The notes under the pieces were generated by a model. The model was not told the origin of the DNA. It saw only the letters and a list, made by a program, of their open reading frames with translations, and ran no database searches. Source: Sinonovacula constricta (Eukaryota > Mollusca > Bivalvia > Cardiida > Solecurtidae). Taken from it: a stretch of DNA of 64,000 nt. The DNA lies in NCBI GenBank assembly GCA_007844125.1, contig CM017567.1:8392196-8456195 (forward strand). The letters are read 5' to 3'. This document shows positions 36,731 to 49,250 of this stretch, in pieces. The translations under genes and the position numbers were made by a program. Numbering within the stretch: the stretch's first letter is position 1; every line of letters starts with the position of its first letter.

Positions 36731-39700
36731 TCAGGTATCGGACATCTTCCTCTTCTTTGCATCAGGACCCTCAGTAGTGGATATCTGACAAAATATATAT
36801 ATCATAAACATATCAACCCAACACACAGATCAACAACTGATAACCATTTCATGTAATCTGACTATCAGACAGCCTGATTTTTACATCTGCACACTTGCTT
36901 CATAAAGCCTTTTTATTACTACATGTACCCACACACTTGTGTCACCAACTGCCTACTAGCCATTATTACTCTCTGTGAGGTCCATTAAGAAATGAATGTA
37001 CGAGTGAGATGAAATTAACTCTTTTACTATACAACTTTTGAACTTTTTTCTTTTGCTATTGCAAAACTGTCAATTAACAACCGAAGGATACAGATTAAAA
37101 TAGGAAAGCTTAGAATCCACATTTAGCAAACATATTGAAGATTTTCATAAAACAAAAATGATTAAAAAAGCTAACGTCAATAAAAGCCTTTATTTAAATT
37201 AAAAACATATAACATACATTTGCAAACAAAAATTAAATTTTAGACATTATTCTGTACTTCACTTGAACGAATACTTGCAAAATGCTATAATATGATAATA
37301 AACCCACCTGATTCAAATGTTTCCGTATCTCTCTCACACTTTTCTGAACCGACACTTCTTGGGGATCTGTTTCTGGTCTGTCTGGTACCTGGGCAGGTCC
37401 TTGTACCTCAGTCAATGTGAATGCATCTTTCTTTAACCTTGCATTCACTTCATCTGTGTTAGAACTTGAAGATTTACCGTCTTCTCCATTTGCTTTTACA
37501 ATATGTTGAACAGTTTTATTTTTCAGAGCTTGCCTTGGAATAAACATAGGAGTAGGTCCCTTCTTTTTAAAAGGTTTGATGACCACTTTTTTCTTTTTAA
37601 TATTTTCCTCAATGTTATCATGAATGCTCTTAGGTTTGTATTCCTCAAGTTCTAAAGTTTGTGTTTCTAATTCTTCATCTTGTTGCTGCTGCTCCTCTGA
37701 AATGTGCTCTTCATTTGAGACAGCATCAGGTTTTAATCTTGCATCAAAGTCTGGAGAAAAACCTGCATTTGCTGTTGGCACTTTTGCATACTCATAATTA
37801 TTCAAAGACCTGCATCCGCCCCTATTGGGAATATTTAAATGGGACTTATTTACTACTTGTCTAGGTGGGAGTGGCAATCGGAGCCGGACCTGACTACTGT
37901 CTTGATTGTGTGTATGATGAAAATTCTGTTGCTGTTGTGTATTAGTCTGAAAGATGTTCTGTCTATCACTAGACACTACTGCAGTATAAGGGCTTTTATT
38001 AATACCTCTATTCCTTTGTGCATCTTTAAATACATTTTCATGCTGGTTCTGTCCATAAAAATGAGATTTGTTTGTTGTATTTAATTGGTGTTGACAAACA
38101 ACCCCTTGCACACTCTGGAAGCTATTGTCCGGAAAATGAGATCTAAGATTTGACTGTCCTTGGTTTGAGATGACGTGATGAGCATGGTTTCCTTCATAGT
38201 GGGAGTATCCTGATGTGGTTGGGGGAGGAGCTTTTGTTGCTGTATGGGCGGAGGCAGAGGAACTGGTAGCCATTTCATTGGCTGGACTTGGATTTGTCAC
38301 ACTGCTACCATAGGTCCCATCTTTACCTGAACAAAGTGAGACAAAAGTTGTAAGTACATCCAACTGTGTGGAATGAATAAACAGATAAAGGTGAGAACTC
38401 TATGTGAAAGCATACAATAAATAAATCTGCCATTGTTCAATGTCTCACCCCATGTGCCTGATTGCCAGTCAGGACAAAAGAGTTAACATGGGAAGGTCTT
38501 CCAGCTGGCCTGTGTTGTGGTTATAGACAGACATAATGTTTGGGGATCAACATCGACAAAAAAAAAGCTGGTCATTGTTATAATGTACATTATTGTGGCA
38601 TTGCAAAATATTTAAGAAAATCTGCAGATAATGTAATCAAATTACATAATTCAACGGCCATTGATTGTGCATAATTTTGTTTTCAGCAATGCTTGAGATT
38701 TATTTATTTCATTTTTCTAAAAAATTCAAAATCATCTTTGAGGATTGCTTTCTGCAATTGCTTTATCTTTTATTGATGTACATTAAATTGTATGTTTATA
38801 CTCACTGTACTGCCTAACTTTGGCAGCTATTGCCATCCGTCGGTCCTTCAGTTTTTCTCTTGTTTCTGCCACAGTCTCATATTCTGGTGCATAACACACA
38901 TGTAACACTCCACCAAAGAAGGACCAGTCATCCAACTTCCTCTTAGCCATCCTGAAACAATGAAAAATACTAGTTAATTATCCTGTTAAAAAAAAATGTT
39001 GAAAATGATTCCTACATTAACCCTTATCATGCTTAATTCTTAGATTTCTGCCTATAATAAATGCAATGGTCTGCATACATTTTTATAGAGAATAAGCAGC
39101 AAAAAGTGTAGAACCTGATCACAACAAGCCCAGCAGGGAGCCGGTTGATCAGGACCTGCACTATTTTCCTAAGCACTATAAATACATGATTAGCAAGCTA
39201 AGTGTTTAGATTAAACAGTAACTGACTTAAGTAATAGATTCTGCCAACCTTTCCAGTCATGCAAAAGAACTTGTTATAACAAAATGATGACCTGCCCTCA
39301 CATACACATAATCATATACATGTTTGCATTACCAAATATAAACAATCAGTGAATAATTGTTCTAATGATCATGTTTTTTCCAGAAAACAGATTACTTGCT
39401 GAAATGTTGGTCACACAATCCAGAGACAGTGATCACTTGATGCAGTTAGTGCTGCCATCAATAGCAGCATGCAGGGACACCACATCCAGTCACATTATCC
39501 TTACAGAATTCCAACCAGTTACAGAACTACCTTTATAAGTGACCCTTCCTCAGACGGGTTGTCACGCCTACCATAGCAACAGGTCCTCCCTATCACTAGG
39601 TTAGAAATACATTGGCCAAAATGCTGGCATTTGGCTTGAACCGTATGCAAGTTATATATAATTTGTAACTGGTTTTTAAGCTGCTTAAATGGGTCTGATC

Positions 39701-42445
39701 AGATTGATTTATATATAGAAATAAATGACAATTTGTGCATTGAATTGTAGTGGGTAATTGGAAAAAATCTGGCTCATAAACCTTCTTTGATTCTTATTCG
39801 AAAGAATACCACAGATTTTTTAGAAAGAGATTAACAAACTGAATAAACACTAGCATATGTACATCTTAAATCTAATAATTAACAAGAGCACCGCATGGTG
39901 GAGCAAAATATCCCCGTCATTTTAACAATTTGAAACAAACTGTTGTGCACTCTTGTGCAATGCAGTATGGCAAAGTTTTGGACTGCACTCTGAGTTACTG
40001 CAAGAAAAACTGAAATAAAAGAATAATAACATAAAAAAATCTTAAATCTGCCAAACTGCTGTGTACTGTTGTGAAATGCAATGTGGTATGATTGTGGACT
40101 GCACTCTTGGTAATTGAAAAAAAAAAACATCAATGGAGAATAACATCAAATATTCAAAAGTTAACATAAGAGTAATGGCATTTGTGTAGAAATGGGCATT
40201 ATTCAAACATAATTAGAGCAAAGAGACAGTTCTTATGCACTGCACTCCGTTTCAATAACATCTATCCACCTATGAAGTTTCAAGTCAATAGCTTTGATAA
40301 TATAGGAGTATGATCCAGACACACATTAAGTACAGAAATTGAACTAAGGGGAATAACTCCAAAATCATGATGTGAACAGTGACAGTTCTTGTGCAATGCA
40401 CTCTGTCTCAATGAGATCTACCCACCTGTGAAGTTTTAAGTCAAAAGCTTTGGTAGTGTTGGAGTTATGCTCTGGACAAGAAAATTAAACAAAGGGGAAT
40501 AACTCCAACATCATAAAGTTCAGAGTGATAGTTCTTGTGCACTGAACTCCATCTCAATGAGAACTATCCATCTATGAACTTTCAAGTCAATAGCTTTAAT
40601 AGTATTAGGGTCATGCTCCAGACAAATATCAGGGCGCCACCTGCCCGCCCGCCATGGGTGATCCCAAAATATGTCCCGTCTTCGATGGGCATATAAAAAA
40701 GTTGTTTTTAACATCAGCAAAATGAATATTCATGTAACAAAAATAAAATTCATTTTGAGTCAAGTGTCACATTTTTATGTATAAAAGAGATAATACAGTA
40801 TCTTTTTGAAAGTAATTTTGTAATATTTAATCATGTTAGTGTTTAGTTTTGAAACGAGGGTCATTATGTAGTTGCCTTTTTACTAAATTATTTCACAACT
40901 TTTACTATTATATCTTAAGTATGATATCTAAAATGTATTCTTCTCAATTAAGTTTATCATATTTCTACACAAAATGAGACAATTCCTGTAAGTGTTTAGA
41001 TGTTTCTTATTTGTTAATCTATTCAGATAGGCCAATTAGGTATGTAGGTGAAACTTTGAAGAGTTAACTGGCCTGCAGCATGGTCATAAAACTGTCAACA
41101 CATATTTTTCTCTTGTATGCCAGCTGTGTAATGTTTTATTCTGTGCATAGGATATGGTCTGGCAATTGCTATTTTGCTTGTATGGATTTGTAAAGAAACT
41201 TATGCTTTATCTATATTTTTTGCATTAATATTCTTGAAAACATCTGAAATAACAAAACTATAGTATTTATACAGTAAGAAAATAAACAAAAGTCTCTGTG
41301 TCTATGTGTCATTGTCTTTACCAGTAAAGCATCAATATCAGTGCAATAAATAGCCGTGGTAGAGTCAATTGCTTTGTGTTTTGCCACAAGATGAAATTTT
41401 TAGGAAGTTATACTTGTCTTAATGATTTTGGTAAATTAATTAGTGTTTTTTTCATAATTCATTAGATCAACTTACCCATACCTAGTAGAAAATATACATG
41501 TACATTCTTTTTTATTTGATCTGACATATTTACCTGGCTGAAAATATTTTCTCATATTTGATCAGATGTACATCTGTGAACTGTTCTGCAGGGTAGTCAT
41601 CCAGTATTCTGTGTTCCTGGATGGTGCCGTGGGCCTCAAACAGCCGCACAAGCTCATTGCCCGCACCCACAGCTGGAACCCCCTGGATAAGGACATACTG
41701 GGACTCCTGGTTTACAGTGTATACCTGAAATTGATAAATTACACATCTGTGGTTGATGGATAAGACTTGGGATGAGAGTCTTGGTTAGAATGTGTTTGTG
41801 TACGTGACCGTCCCTTAGTCCCTAATTGGGAAATTAAGGACTAAGGCCTTAGAGAAGGAGACGGGTGCCAGGGAGGGAGATTACAGTGAATGCTTGTTAA
41901 ATTAACTATCTGACAAAGTTCTAGTAGTAAGACAATATTTTCTGTTTTAATATCAATAAATAAAATAAATAAAGCAATGTGATATATAATTAATATTATT
42001 TTGTAAATGATCAGTCCTGGTTGGATTGACAGACAAGATATCAGGTCTAACATGGGCAACAAGAATGTCTCAGGAAGCTATAATACTTGAACACTGGAAA
42101 AAGTAACTTGAAAGAACACAGTCAAGAGGGATTTGAAAAACACATGCAAGTTTAGAGAACTTTGGCAAGTTGATCATATGTTTCAATATATTAGCAAAAA
42201 CAGGAATTACATAAAATAGACTAGCAGGTGTTAAGATAACCACGCATGAACTATCTTTAGACAGCACTTTCAACCATTCTAAATTCTGGATAATATAATG
42301 CTAGTATCATGCTAAATTATTGCTTGAAATCGCATCTATAAAAATTCAATAATCTAACCTTAACAGCCTTTGGCTTTCTCCCTTCACGATATGGAGCACG
42401 CGTTCCACATACTTGTTTACGCAAGTGATGTTGTGGTTTGCTCAT
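36731..42445 (-). CDS. RBM48: RNA-binding protein 48 (minor spliceosome factor), 5 exons, complete
   Basis: RBM48 works with ARMC7 in the minor (U12-type) spliceosome, where it is associated with U6atac. Exons, in gene order: 42445-42359, 41724-41534, 38951-38806, 38326-37308, 36784-36731. Lengths of 87, 191, 146, 1,019 and 54 nt join in phase to 498 residues plus stop (human 367). Exon 1 gives TRAPYREGRKPKAV, like human TRAKYREGRRPRAV. Exon 2 starts the RRM (SQYVLIQGVPAVG, LDDYPAEQFTDVHLIK). Exon 3 completes it (AKRKLDDWSFFGG, LHVCYAPEYETV, TREKLKDRR). Exon 4 is a long Gln/Asn/Ser/Lys-rich disordered region without motifs I recognise, ending KSVREIRKHLNQ. Exon 5 is a short basic tail (KKRKMSDT). 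The extra length over human is all in exon 4. It is divergent with DCAKD. Confidence 0.93.
39095..39168. mobile_element. Copy of a palindromic mini-element
   Basis: Reads GTGTAGAACCTGATCA on one arm and TGATCAGGACCTGCAC on the other, around a GC-rich centre. It belongs to the family described at 49,172-49,250 and lies in an RBM48 intron. Confidence 0.55.
39880..40690. repeat. Composite tandem-structured dispersed repeat in RBM48 intron 2
   Basis: Three diverged units start GACAGTTCTTATGCACTGCA (40,225), GACAGTTCTTGTGCAATGCA (40,381) and GATAGTTCTTGTGCACTG (40,527). Each includes AAGTTTCAAGTCAATAGCTT and GGGGAATAACTCCAA. An earlier pair of ~130-bp units at 39,935-40,115 shares TGGACTGCACTCT. 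The right end (CCGCCCGCCATGGG) is GC-rich. It resembles mollusc dispersed repeats in style; the class is unknown. Confidence 0.65.
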
Positions 42446-42685
42446 TTTGTTCTCTGTTTGCTCAAATAGTTGATAAATTTCACGAACTGAAAGTAGAAAC
42501 TAGGTTTAACATGGGCGCAGACATCTTGAATTTTCACCGTAATAAACACATGGCGTGAAAGTAAGTAGTTGTCAGACTTCAAGACGCTGTCATATTTTAC
42601 CTTGTTTCCATGACAAACTAAATGTACATGTTATGGTAACAGGCACCTAATGACATTGCTCACAGTGTTTTAAGAAGAACCAGAG
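42446..42685. promoter_or_regulatory. Shared bidirectional promoter of RBM48 and DCAKD
   Basis: Only 240 bp separate the divergent start codons, so both 5' UTRs and core promoters must lie here unless there are unseen upstream exons. It contains a few CpGs (CACGAA, GGGCGCAG, ATGGCGTG, AAGACGCTG) and no obvious TATA box at a fitting distance. A short upstream frame ATG-GCG-TGA lies at 42,550 on the DCAKD side. Confidence 0.6.
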
Positions 42686-45600
42686 ATGTTTTTGGTAGGA
42701 GTGACAGGTGGCATAGCTACCGGAAAGAGTACAGTTTCTAAGGTGTTGGGAAAACTGGGTTGTCCAGTTGTGAGTGCTGATGATATAGCAAGAGATGGTA
42801 AGTAAATTAAATCAAGGTAGCTATTAAGTTGTTCATGATTATACCTATGAAATTTAAGTAATATTTATACGTACGTTTCATTTATGTATGTGCTTTAGGG
42901 GTTAGTTGGCATCTTGCCTTGAAGACTCTCCTAGAACTGGGCCGGTAAATTTGGAATACATGTAGAATACCAGTCTGGATCCTGGCATACTTGATAATCC
43001 TATATTGTACATAATGTCCATTGTTTTCATTATTTTTGCAAACATCTTTAGTGGGAGTGCATTTCAAGACAGAAAGGGGAATAAAATGCTTTTTAAAATG
43101 TAAGTCCTTTTTAGAAATTTTTATTCATAAATGCAGGCGGGGTTTGCTATCAGCTGAAGATATGTGGGACTCCAGGTTCTGTTTTAGGACCAAAGTTGTA
43201 AAAATGGTGGTGGGATAGCCCCCATGCTTATGTATTACTGATCAGCTCAGATGTCGGAATGGTGTTAATGGTAACATGCCAGATATCATGAGATTGCAAT
43301 GATGATGTTATGTATTATAAGCAGCACTGCCTTAAATGAACATTGTCTAAAGATTTTTCAAACATAGATATGGTATGAGATTATATCTAGCAAACTAACA
43401 TTAAACGACCTTAATGCCACACATATACTTTGGTTGTTCTTCTTGTAGTAGTGGAACCTGGAACTAGAGCACTGAAGAAAATCAAAGCAGTTTTTGGAGA
43501 CGAAGTGATCAACACTGATGGCACATTGAACCGTGAACGTCTGGGACAAATTATTTTTGCAGATGCCAAGAAAAGAGGAATTCTGAATGGGATAACCCAT
43601 CCTGAGATATATAAAGCTATGGTTTGGAAAATAGTTACACTTCTTCTGCAAGGTATAACTTGAGCTTTGATTTACATGTTGATGCATTAACTGATTTTAA
43701 CTGAGTTTCCATACTTTTACACTTATAAGACAGGCCCCCTACTTCACCTGGGAAATTGCTGGTTTCTGCTTGGACCCTCTTATAAGCTGAGGCAAAAAAT
43801 TAACAGAAGCATCAACCAGTCAAGCTGGCTCAACATAAGGGTTAATTGGTAAACAGTGACTGCAAATTTCACACGTTGCGGGATGTATCTAGTCTCAGTT
43901 GCACGAACATCCTATAGCGCGTGGCGGCATGACATTAACTTCTCAATGGCCAAATAAGATAAATTATTGGCGGTCGATAATGATGGTACGTCGGGTCATT
44001 GCATAAATGCTTACAAGTTTATGCAGTATGTTTTCGCCTCAAAACAATGTGAAAGCTTTTTGGCAGGTCACTAGACCCCGCCTATAAGTCGAGCCCCATT
44101 CTTTGAACATGAAATTTTGAGGAAAAATCTCTGTCTTAAAAGTGAGAAAATATGGTACTTTATTCATGCACTGATCAGTTATGATGCACCTAGGTAAGTA
44201 TCCATAAAACAAGGCAGAAATATATACATAAGACAATAGATGGAATACTGCAACATCATTTAGCATTTGTGACAGAAAGGACTCAAATATGAACTAGAGA
44301 GTGCAGAGGACTGTGTTATTGTTCTTTATATGACTGTTCTGACACAGCAGCATAACAGCATAACAGCAAAGCTTTGAACATGAAACTGACCCACAATTGA
44401 ATAAACACAAATCTTTATTTTTTTCTTTAGAAACCTTTTGGAGTGTAAGAATTATGGTCATATGCAGGAATTTTAGTGAGGAAGACCTCATTTTAAGTAG
44501 AACCACCAGTGCACTGCAGGTCAGCTGGAAGATTTTCACATTCTTCAAATTCCATTCTACTCCTCTACAAAATATCAAACAAACTTGTGTATGTAGATTA
44601 CCACTAGTTAAATATATCTAGAAATCAAAACTACTTGTACACAATTCCTTCTGTAATAATTGCCACATGAATTCATTACTCTTTTCATGTGCTATCAGAT
44701 ATTGGAATGTACTGCCCTGACATCAAAACAAGCTTAACCCTAATATATCCCTAATGTAACAAGAGCATAAAGCTTAACATCCTGTAAATTCTTAAATGAC
44801 TATTCAGACTTCCCAGTTATAATCAATGATTGATTGTTGTGAGCATCCCTGTTGGCAATGAACAAAGCCCTTTTTTTAAATTCATTTACAAATGTTTTTA
44901 TAGGTCACCAGTTTGCAATACTTGAGGTGCCATTATTATTTGAGACTGGACAACTTCTGCCATTTGTCTCCTACACTGTTGTAGTACGCTGGTAAGTCAT
45001 TAATATGTCTTTCTCTTTAATTAAACATATTCAGATATCAAGATAATTCAACATTGCACAACATTGCAAATAATAGTCATAATTAAAATTGATAATTTTC
45101 TATTTTATGTGAACAATTGAAAAATTTAATTTATAAGTTATTTGTGCTAAACATTGTATCCCAGACAATTTGCAAGGACCCTTCTTACTTTGGCTGATTC
45201 CCATCCTTAAACATGTGCACAAGTCTGATGTTCAACAAATATTTTGATATTGTGGATGAACCAACCTTAATGAAAGATTTTGTTATTACATATAAACAAA
45301 TTCGATGTTTTAATTACTGTTGTAAAATATGCTAAGAAATACTTGTTTCCCTAATATCAAAAACTTGCTATACATGTACCTGCATACTAAGTATTTTAGT
45401 ATGTTCATTTTTAGAATTTTATTATAGTTTTATTGTTAAAAGAAAAACCAGTTAACAGGTATTTAAGTCAAAGTCAGTAAAAAAAAAGACTAAGGTCTGA
45501 AATTATTTATTTTATGGGTATAAATATTGTAGTTATTATTTTTGTAACATCAAGTCTTCAGTATTTTCCTGATATATAATCTCTGTCTGTATGCCAGCAT

Positions 45601-45964
45601 AACTAATGTAACAAAACAAATTGTTTACAACTACCACTGTAGAAATGATATAGATGAGTGTCTATGCTAAATGTTTCATTACTTTAGTTCACCAGAACAA
45701 CAGCTTTTTCGACTGATGGGCAGAAACAATATCACTGAGGAAGAGGCACATCAGCGAATCAAAGCTCAAATTTCATTAGACGAAAAATGTAAACGTGCAA
45801 CTTTTGTTGTGGATAATAGTGGAACAATGGAAGAAACAGAATGGGAAGTTGTAAGACTTTACACACAACTGTGCTCATCAAGAAAACACTGGAAACTAAG
45901 GTTAACTCTTGTTTCTCTTCTCACAGGATTTGTTTCCCTTGTGTGCTTTTTTTGGTGGAGATAA
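42686..45964 (+). CDS. DCAKD: Dephospho-CoA kinase domain-containing protein, 4 exons, complete
   Basis: Member of the dephospho-CoA kinase family, which phosphorylates dephospho-CoA in the last step of CoA synthesis; the exact role of animal DCAKD is less certain than that of COASY. Exons: 42686-42797, 43449-43652, 44904-44991, 45688-45964. The lengths (112, 204, 88, 277) give 226 residues plus stop (human 231), in phase, all GT-AG. The P-loop GGIATGKST spans residues 8-16. Further marks are [39 protein letters not shown], a [16 protein letters not shown] block, and [14 protein letters not shown] with DNSGTMEE. These follow human DCAKD in order. The C-terminus is a hydrophobic segment ([15 protein letters not shown]) ending WWR, which suggests membrane anchoring. 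A poly(A) signal AATAAA lies at 46,459. An in-frame alternative acceptor 3 nt into exon 2 would drop one Val. Confidence 0.93.
43709..44156. mobile_element. 448-bp TIR element in DCAKD intron 2
   Basis: The left end CCATACTTTTACACTTATAA is followed by GACAG. The right end in reverse complement is CCATATTTTCTCACTTTTAA followed by GACAG (21 of 25 match). Internal CCTATAAGTCGAGCC and CTCTTATAAGCTGAG repeat the TATAAG theme. It shares its right 125 bp with 34,075-34,200 and its end style with 16,930-18,083. Non-autonomous. Confidence 0.65.
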
Positions 45965-47096
45965 CTTTGAAGGTGTATGTTTGTTTTCTAAGGGAACAAG
46001 TCTGAACATCTGATAACCACCAGTATTTAAGAATGTGTCTCAATGCATTTTTGCTTATTGTTACATTCAGCATGATTGTGTTGGGATAATGAGGAATGAA
46101 TAACTTTATTATATGTGTCGCACTCCTCACACGGGTAAACATGTGCTACAGTAACCACTGCTGTCTCGAAAGGCACATTACCATAGCGGAGATCATGTTT
46201 GTGTACATTATTATCATTGCCAATGTAAAAATGTTCCATTAGATTTTAATGTAATAACATCAAAAGAGTTTATTTTTTTAAATGTAAACATTTCATAGAC
46301 TTTATTATTAAAACATAACTATAATGGTATACCATTTTTTAAAACCTGTAAGATATTATAATCTTTGTCAAATATCATGAGTTAAATCGATTGACAAATA
46401 ACTGATCTGAAAGGCATGTGTTCTCTGACATGGAGATAGAAAAAGTGTGCATGCTGATAATAAACTTGACTTTTTAAAGAAATTAAGTGAAGCTATTAAT
46501 TGACCATCTTATCAGTATTAAATAACTTTTAGTTAATGTTGATTTTACAAAAACTGTCCAAAGATATTCACAGCAGTTTTCATCATTACCTTGGTTTGAA
46601 TCAGTGTCTTACCCACATTTGCACAGATCTGAATGATATACCTGTTTTTCAGCTTACCTACGGAACACTTTGACAGAATTTGACTTCATCATAGAAAAAA
46701 AATGTAACATCATAGGCATGACATTTCCTGCTATTTTTTATGTCTGGGGTTGTTATACTGACAGAATATATATGTGTACAAGCAATTTTGACAGCCTGCA
46801 CTATTAACATCAACTATGGATTACTATAATGATCACAATTCATAAAATATTTTAATATTTTTTTCTGCAAGATGTCAAAATATTGAGCCTTTGGGATAAG
46901 TAATAAAAAAGTTAAAGCATTTGTCCACAAACTTTTAAATATACCCACATACACATGTTTATTCTTGTTTGGAGTCAATTTCTTCTTACTAACAATAAAA
47001 ACCCGTAGCTTCTCATTACAGCAAACAATTTTAGTTTTAACCTGTCTATACTATATTCAAATTAAACTTCTTTGCATTTGGCACCCAATGACTAAG

Positions 47097-47637
47097 GTGC
47101 CAGTCACACAGCGAAAACGCATGAATCACGCACAAATTATGCACAGATTTTCGTTTCTGCGCGGAGCGTGCTTCGTATGCGTAATTCGTTGGTGGAACGA
47201 ACGTGGACAGTCAGTGATTGTAAGTGTATGTGCGTCAAAGGCGGTTTGTGCGTGATTTTGAGTTTTGAATGGTTCAAAAAATTTCCGACGCACAACTTCA
47301 TGAGTTGGCGTGTGTAGTTTATGCGTCGAGTATGCGTGACTCTGCGCTGGACACGCGTCGGCTGTCAGTGCTTATGCGTCGGAACTGGTTCGAAACCGCG
47401 CACATCCACATCCGTCCACTGATGCCCCACCTTCATATCACGCATAAACCGCGCAAGTATCACGTTCATTCCACTGACATCTGTGCTTGTACGTGGAACG
47501 TTCGCGAAGCGTGCTTGTTTTTCTACCCCCCGACACCCCGAAAAATTTGGTCAATTTCTCGGCACACAAGCACGCACAAACCCAATCTGTGCATTATTTG
47601 TGAGTGATTCATGCGTGATCGGCTGTGTGACTGGCCT
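47097..47637. mobile_element. CpG-rich ~540-bp MITE with long TIRs
   Basis: The left end reads GTGCCAGTCACACAGCGAAA, then ACGCATGAATCACGCACAAA. The right end, reverse-complemented, reads AGGCCAGTCACACAGCCGAT, then CACGCATGAATCACTCACAA. The arms are about 45 bp. The interior is unusually rich in CG and in the words GCGTC, TGCGT and CGCGCA compared with the AT-rich flanks. Open frames across it are by-products. Beyond the obvious ends, about 17 bp more (GGCACCCAA versus GGCACACCAA) are also roughly mirrored, so the true termini may lie slightly further out. No transposase is present. Confidence 0.75.
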
Positions 47638-49171
47638 TTTACCAAGTGTTGGTGTGCCGTAAAAATCCAAAATACAAATATATTATCATGAGACATGCAG
47701 TGAGAGGAATGAAAAAAGACAACAACACACTTTTTCTGTAAATAAATACATTTATTACAATGACTTTTTAAATATAGATAATTAGATCTTTGACTGGTAA
47801 CAACAATATCAACAATTACAATAACAACAATATAATATCAATTTATGGTGAACAAATTACATTTTTGTAAGACGATTACAAATGTAATCAAGTTGGTCAT
47901 GTTATCAAGATGGTCATGTAAGGATATGGGGTAATGTTTACAACATAGTCTAAACACAATAATTCAATAAATGTATTACAATGGTTTATTTACGTTATGG
48001 TAAGATTCCAAAAGCATAAGAAATTATCCCCAGATACATACTTGAACAAGTTAACAGAATGTATCATTTACTTATCTTATTACAAGTATGTATATTTGTT
48101 AATACCTTGAAAAAAGCAAAAATAAAAATCATGTACTTGAAATAAAACCTTAGTTATAAAAGTGTTTTATGTCAGTGAACATGTATTTGAAAAATAAGCT
48201 GCATTAATAGTCATATGTCTTACATGTTAAGGGATATTTTATAAAATTTAAGTTATTGTCATGTGAGAAGAAATCTTAGAATTTTTTTATTATTTATAGA
48301 TAGAAAATGGAATTTCATAACTACATTTTTATACAAAATGACACAAAAAAGCAAATTTTCTTCAATTAAAACCATACATGTGCTTGTGTTTTCTTTAAGT
48401 CATAATTATGTATTGTCCAGATGAAAAAAAGGCAATTCCGCTGGGTGTGTCTGATCACAATCTATAATTGTTGCTGCTTAGTTTCTATTAATATGCATTG
48501 TAACCTCATTTGCATTAAGTTGTAAGAAGATACATGTTATGAAGTATAAATTATTATATTCTTAAAAAATGTAGTGTGATACAGGTTTATTCTAGACATA
48601 ATGTTATACAATAAAAAAAGCCTTGTGTATTCTAAAGGCCTGTTCATGTCAATTATTGTGTTCAAGTCCACTATGGACCATTATGCAATTTCTACATATC
48701 TCATCCCCCCTATTTGTATTTTGAAAGATTAAGTCAATGACTACCTCAAGTGCTCATAAACAGTATCACAAAACACACATAGTCTTTCCTGTAAACTAGG
48801 CCAACTATTCGTTGCATGTTTCACTCCTAGTTCATGGAAACCGGCTTTGCCAACTGGTTGGGAACCGTTCTTTGTGTCAATATTTGGCAACCGTGGTATT
48901 CTTTAACTGTGTAACAAGATAGAAAAGTAACACACTCGCACATGGTAGTTGATAATGACCTAAATCTTCATATAAGGCATCTTACAAAGGAATACAGTAG
49001 TGACATGATACAAATAATTATCATCAATTAGCAGCAATTAATACAAATGAGCAAGGCAAAGTGTTCACAACCAGTTAAACAACAAGGCAGAATTACACAG
49101 GATAGGCATGGCTAGAAATAAAGTTTAATGAATTTTGAGTTATCTATTGTTACACAAAATTTGAACAGGCT

Positions 49172-49250
49172 TATGCTAGTAGTGTAGATTCAGATTAGGA
49201 AGCTCCCAAAGGAAGCTGTCTGATCAGGATCTACACTATTTGCTGAATAG
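49172..49250. mobile_element. Palindromic mini-element (family member)
   Basis: The arms are AGTGTAGATTCAGATTAGGA and, on the far side, CTGTCTGATCAGGATCTACA followed by CTATTTGC, around AGCTCCCAAAGGAAGCT. Related copies or half copies lie near 16,860, 24,980, 39,095, 51,068, 53,170, 53,830, 59,225, 60,280 and 60,596. Each is about 50-75 bp with no coding capacity. Confidence 0.65.

Noticed and set aside
38327..38363. RBM48 exon 4 extended to an ATG at 38,363 as an independent gene start
   Set aside because: A good acceptor at 38,327 joins exon 3 in phase; the upstream codons are intron.
44397..44621. 74-codon frame inside DCAKD intron 2
   Set aside because: It overlaps a SINE-body copy and is not in phase with DCAKD exons.
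47269..47607. 112-codon frame in GC-rich DNA
   Set aside because: It lies wholly inside the CpG-rich inverted-repeat element and resembles no protein I recognise; open only because of composition.
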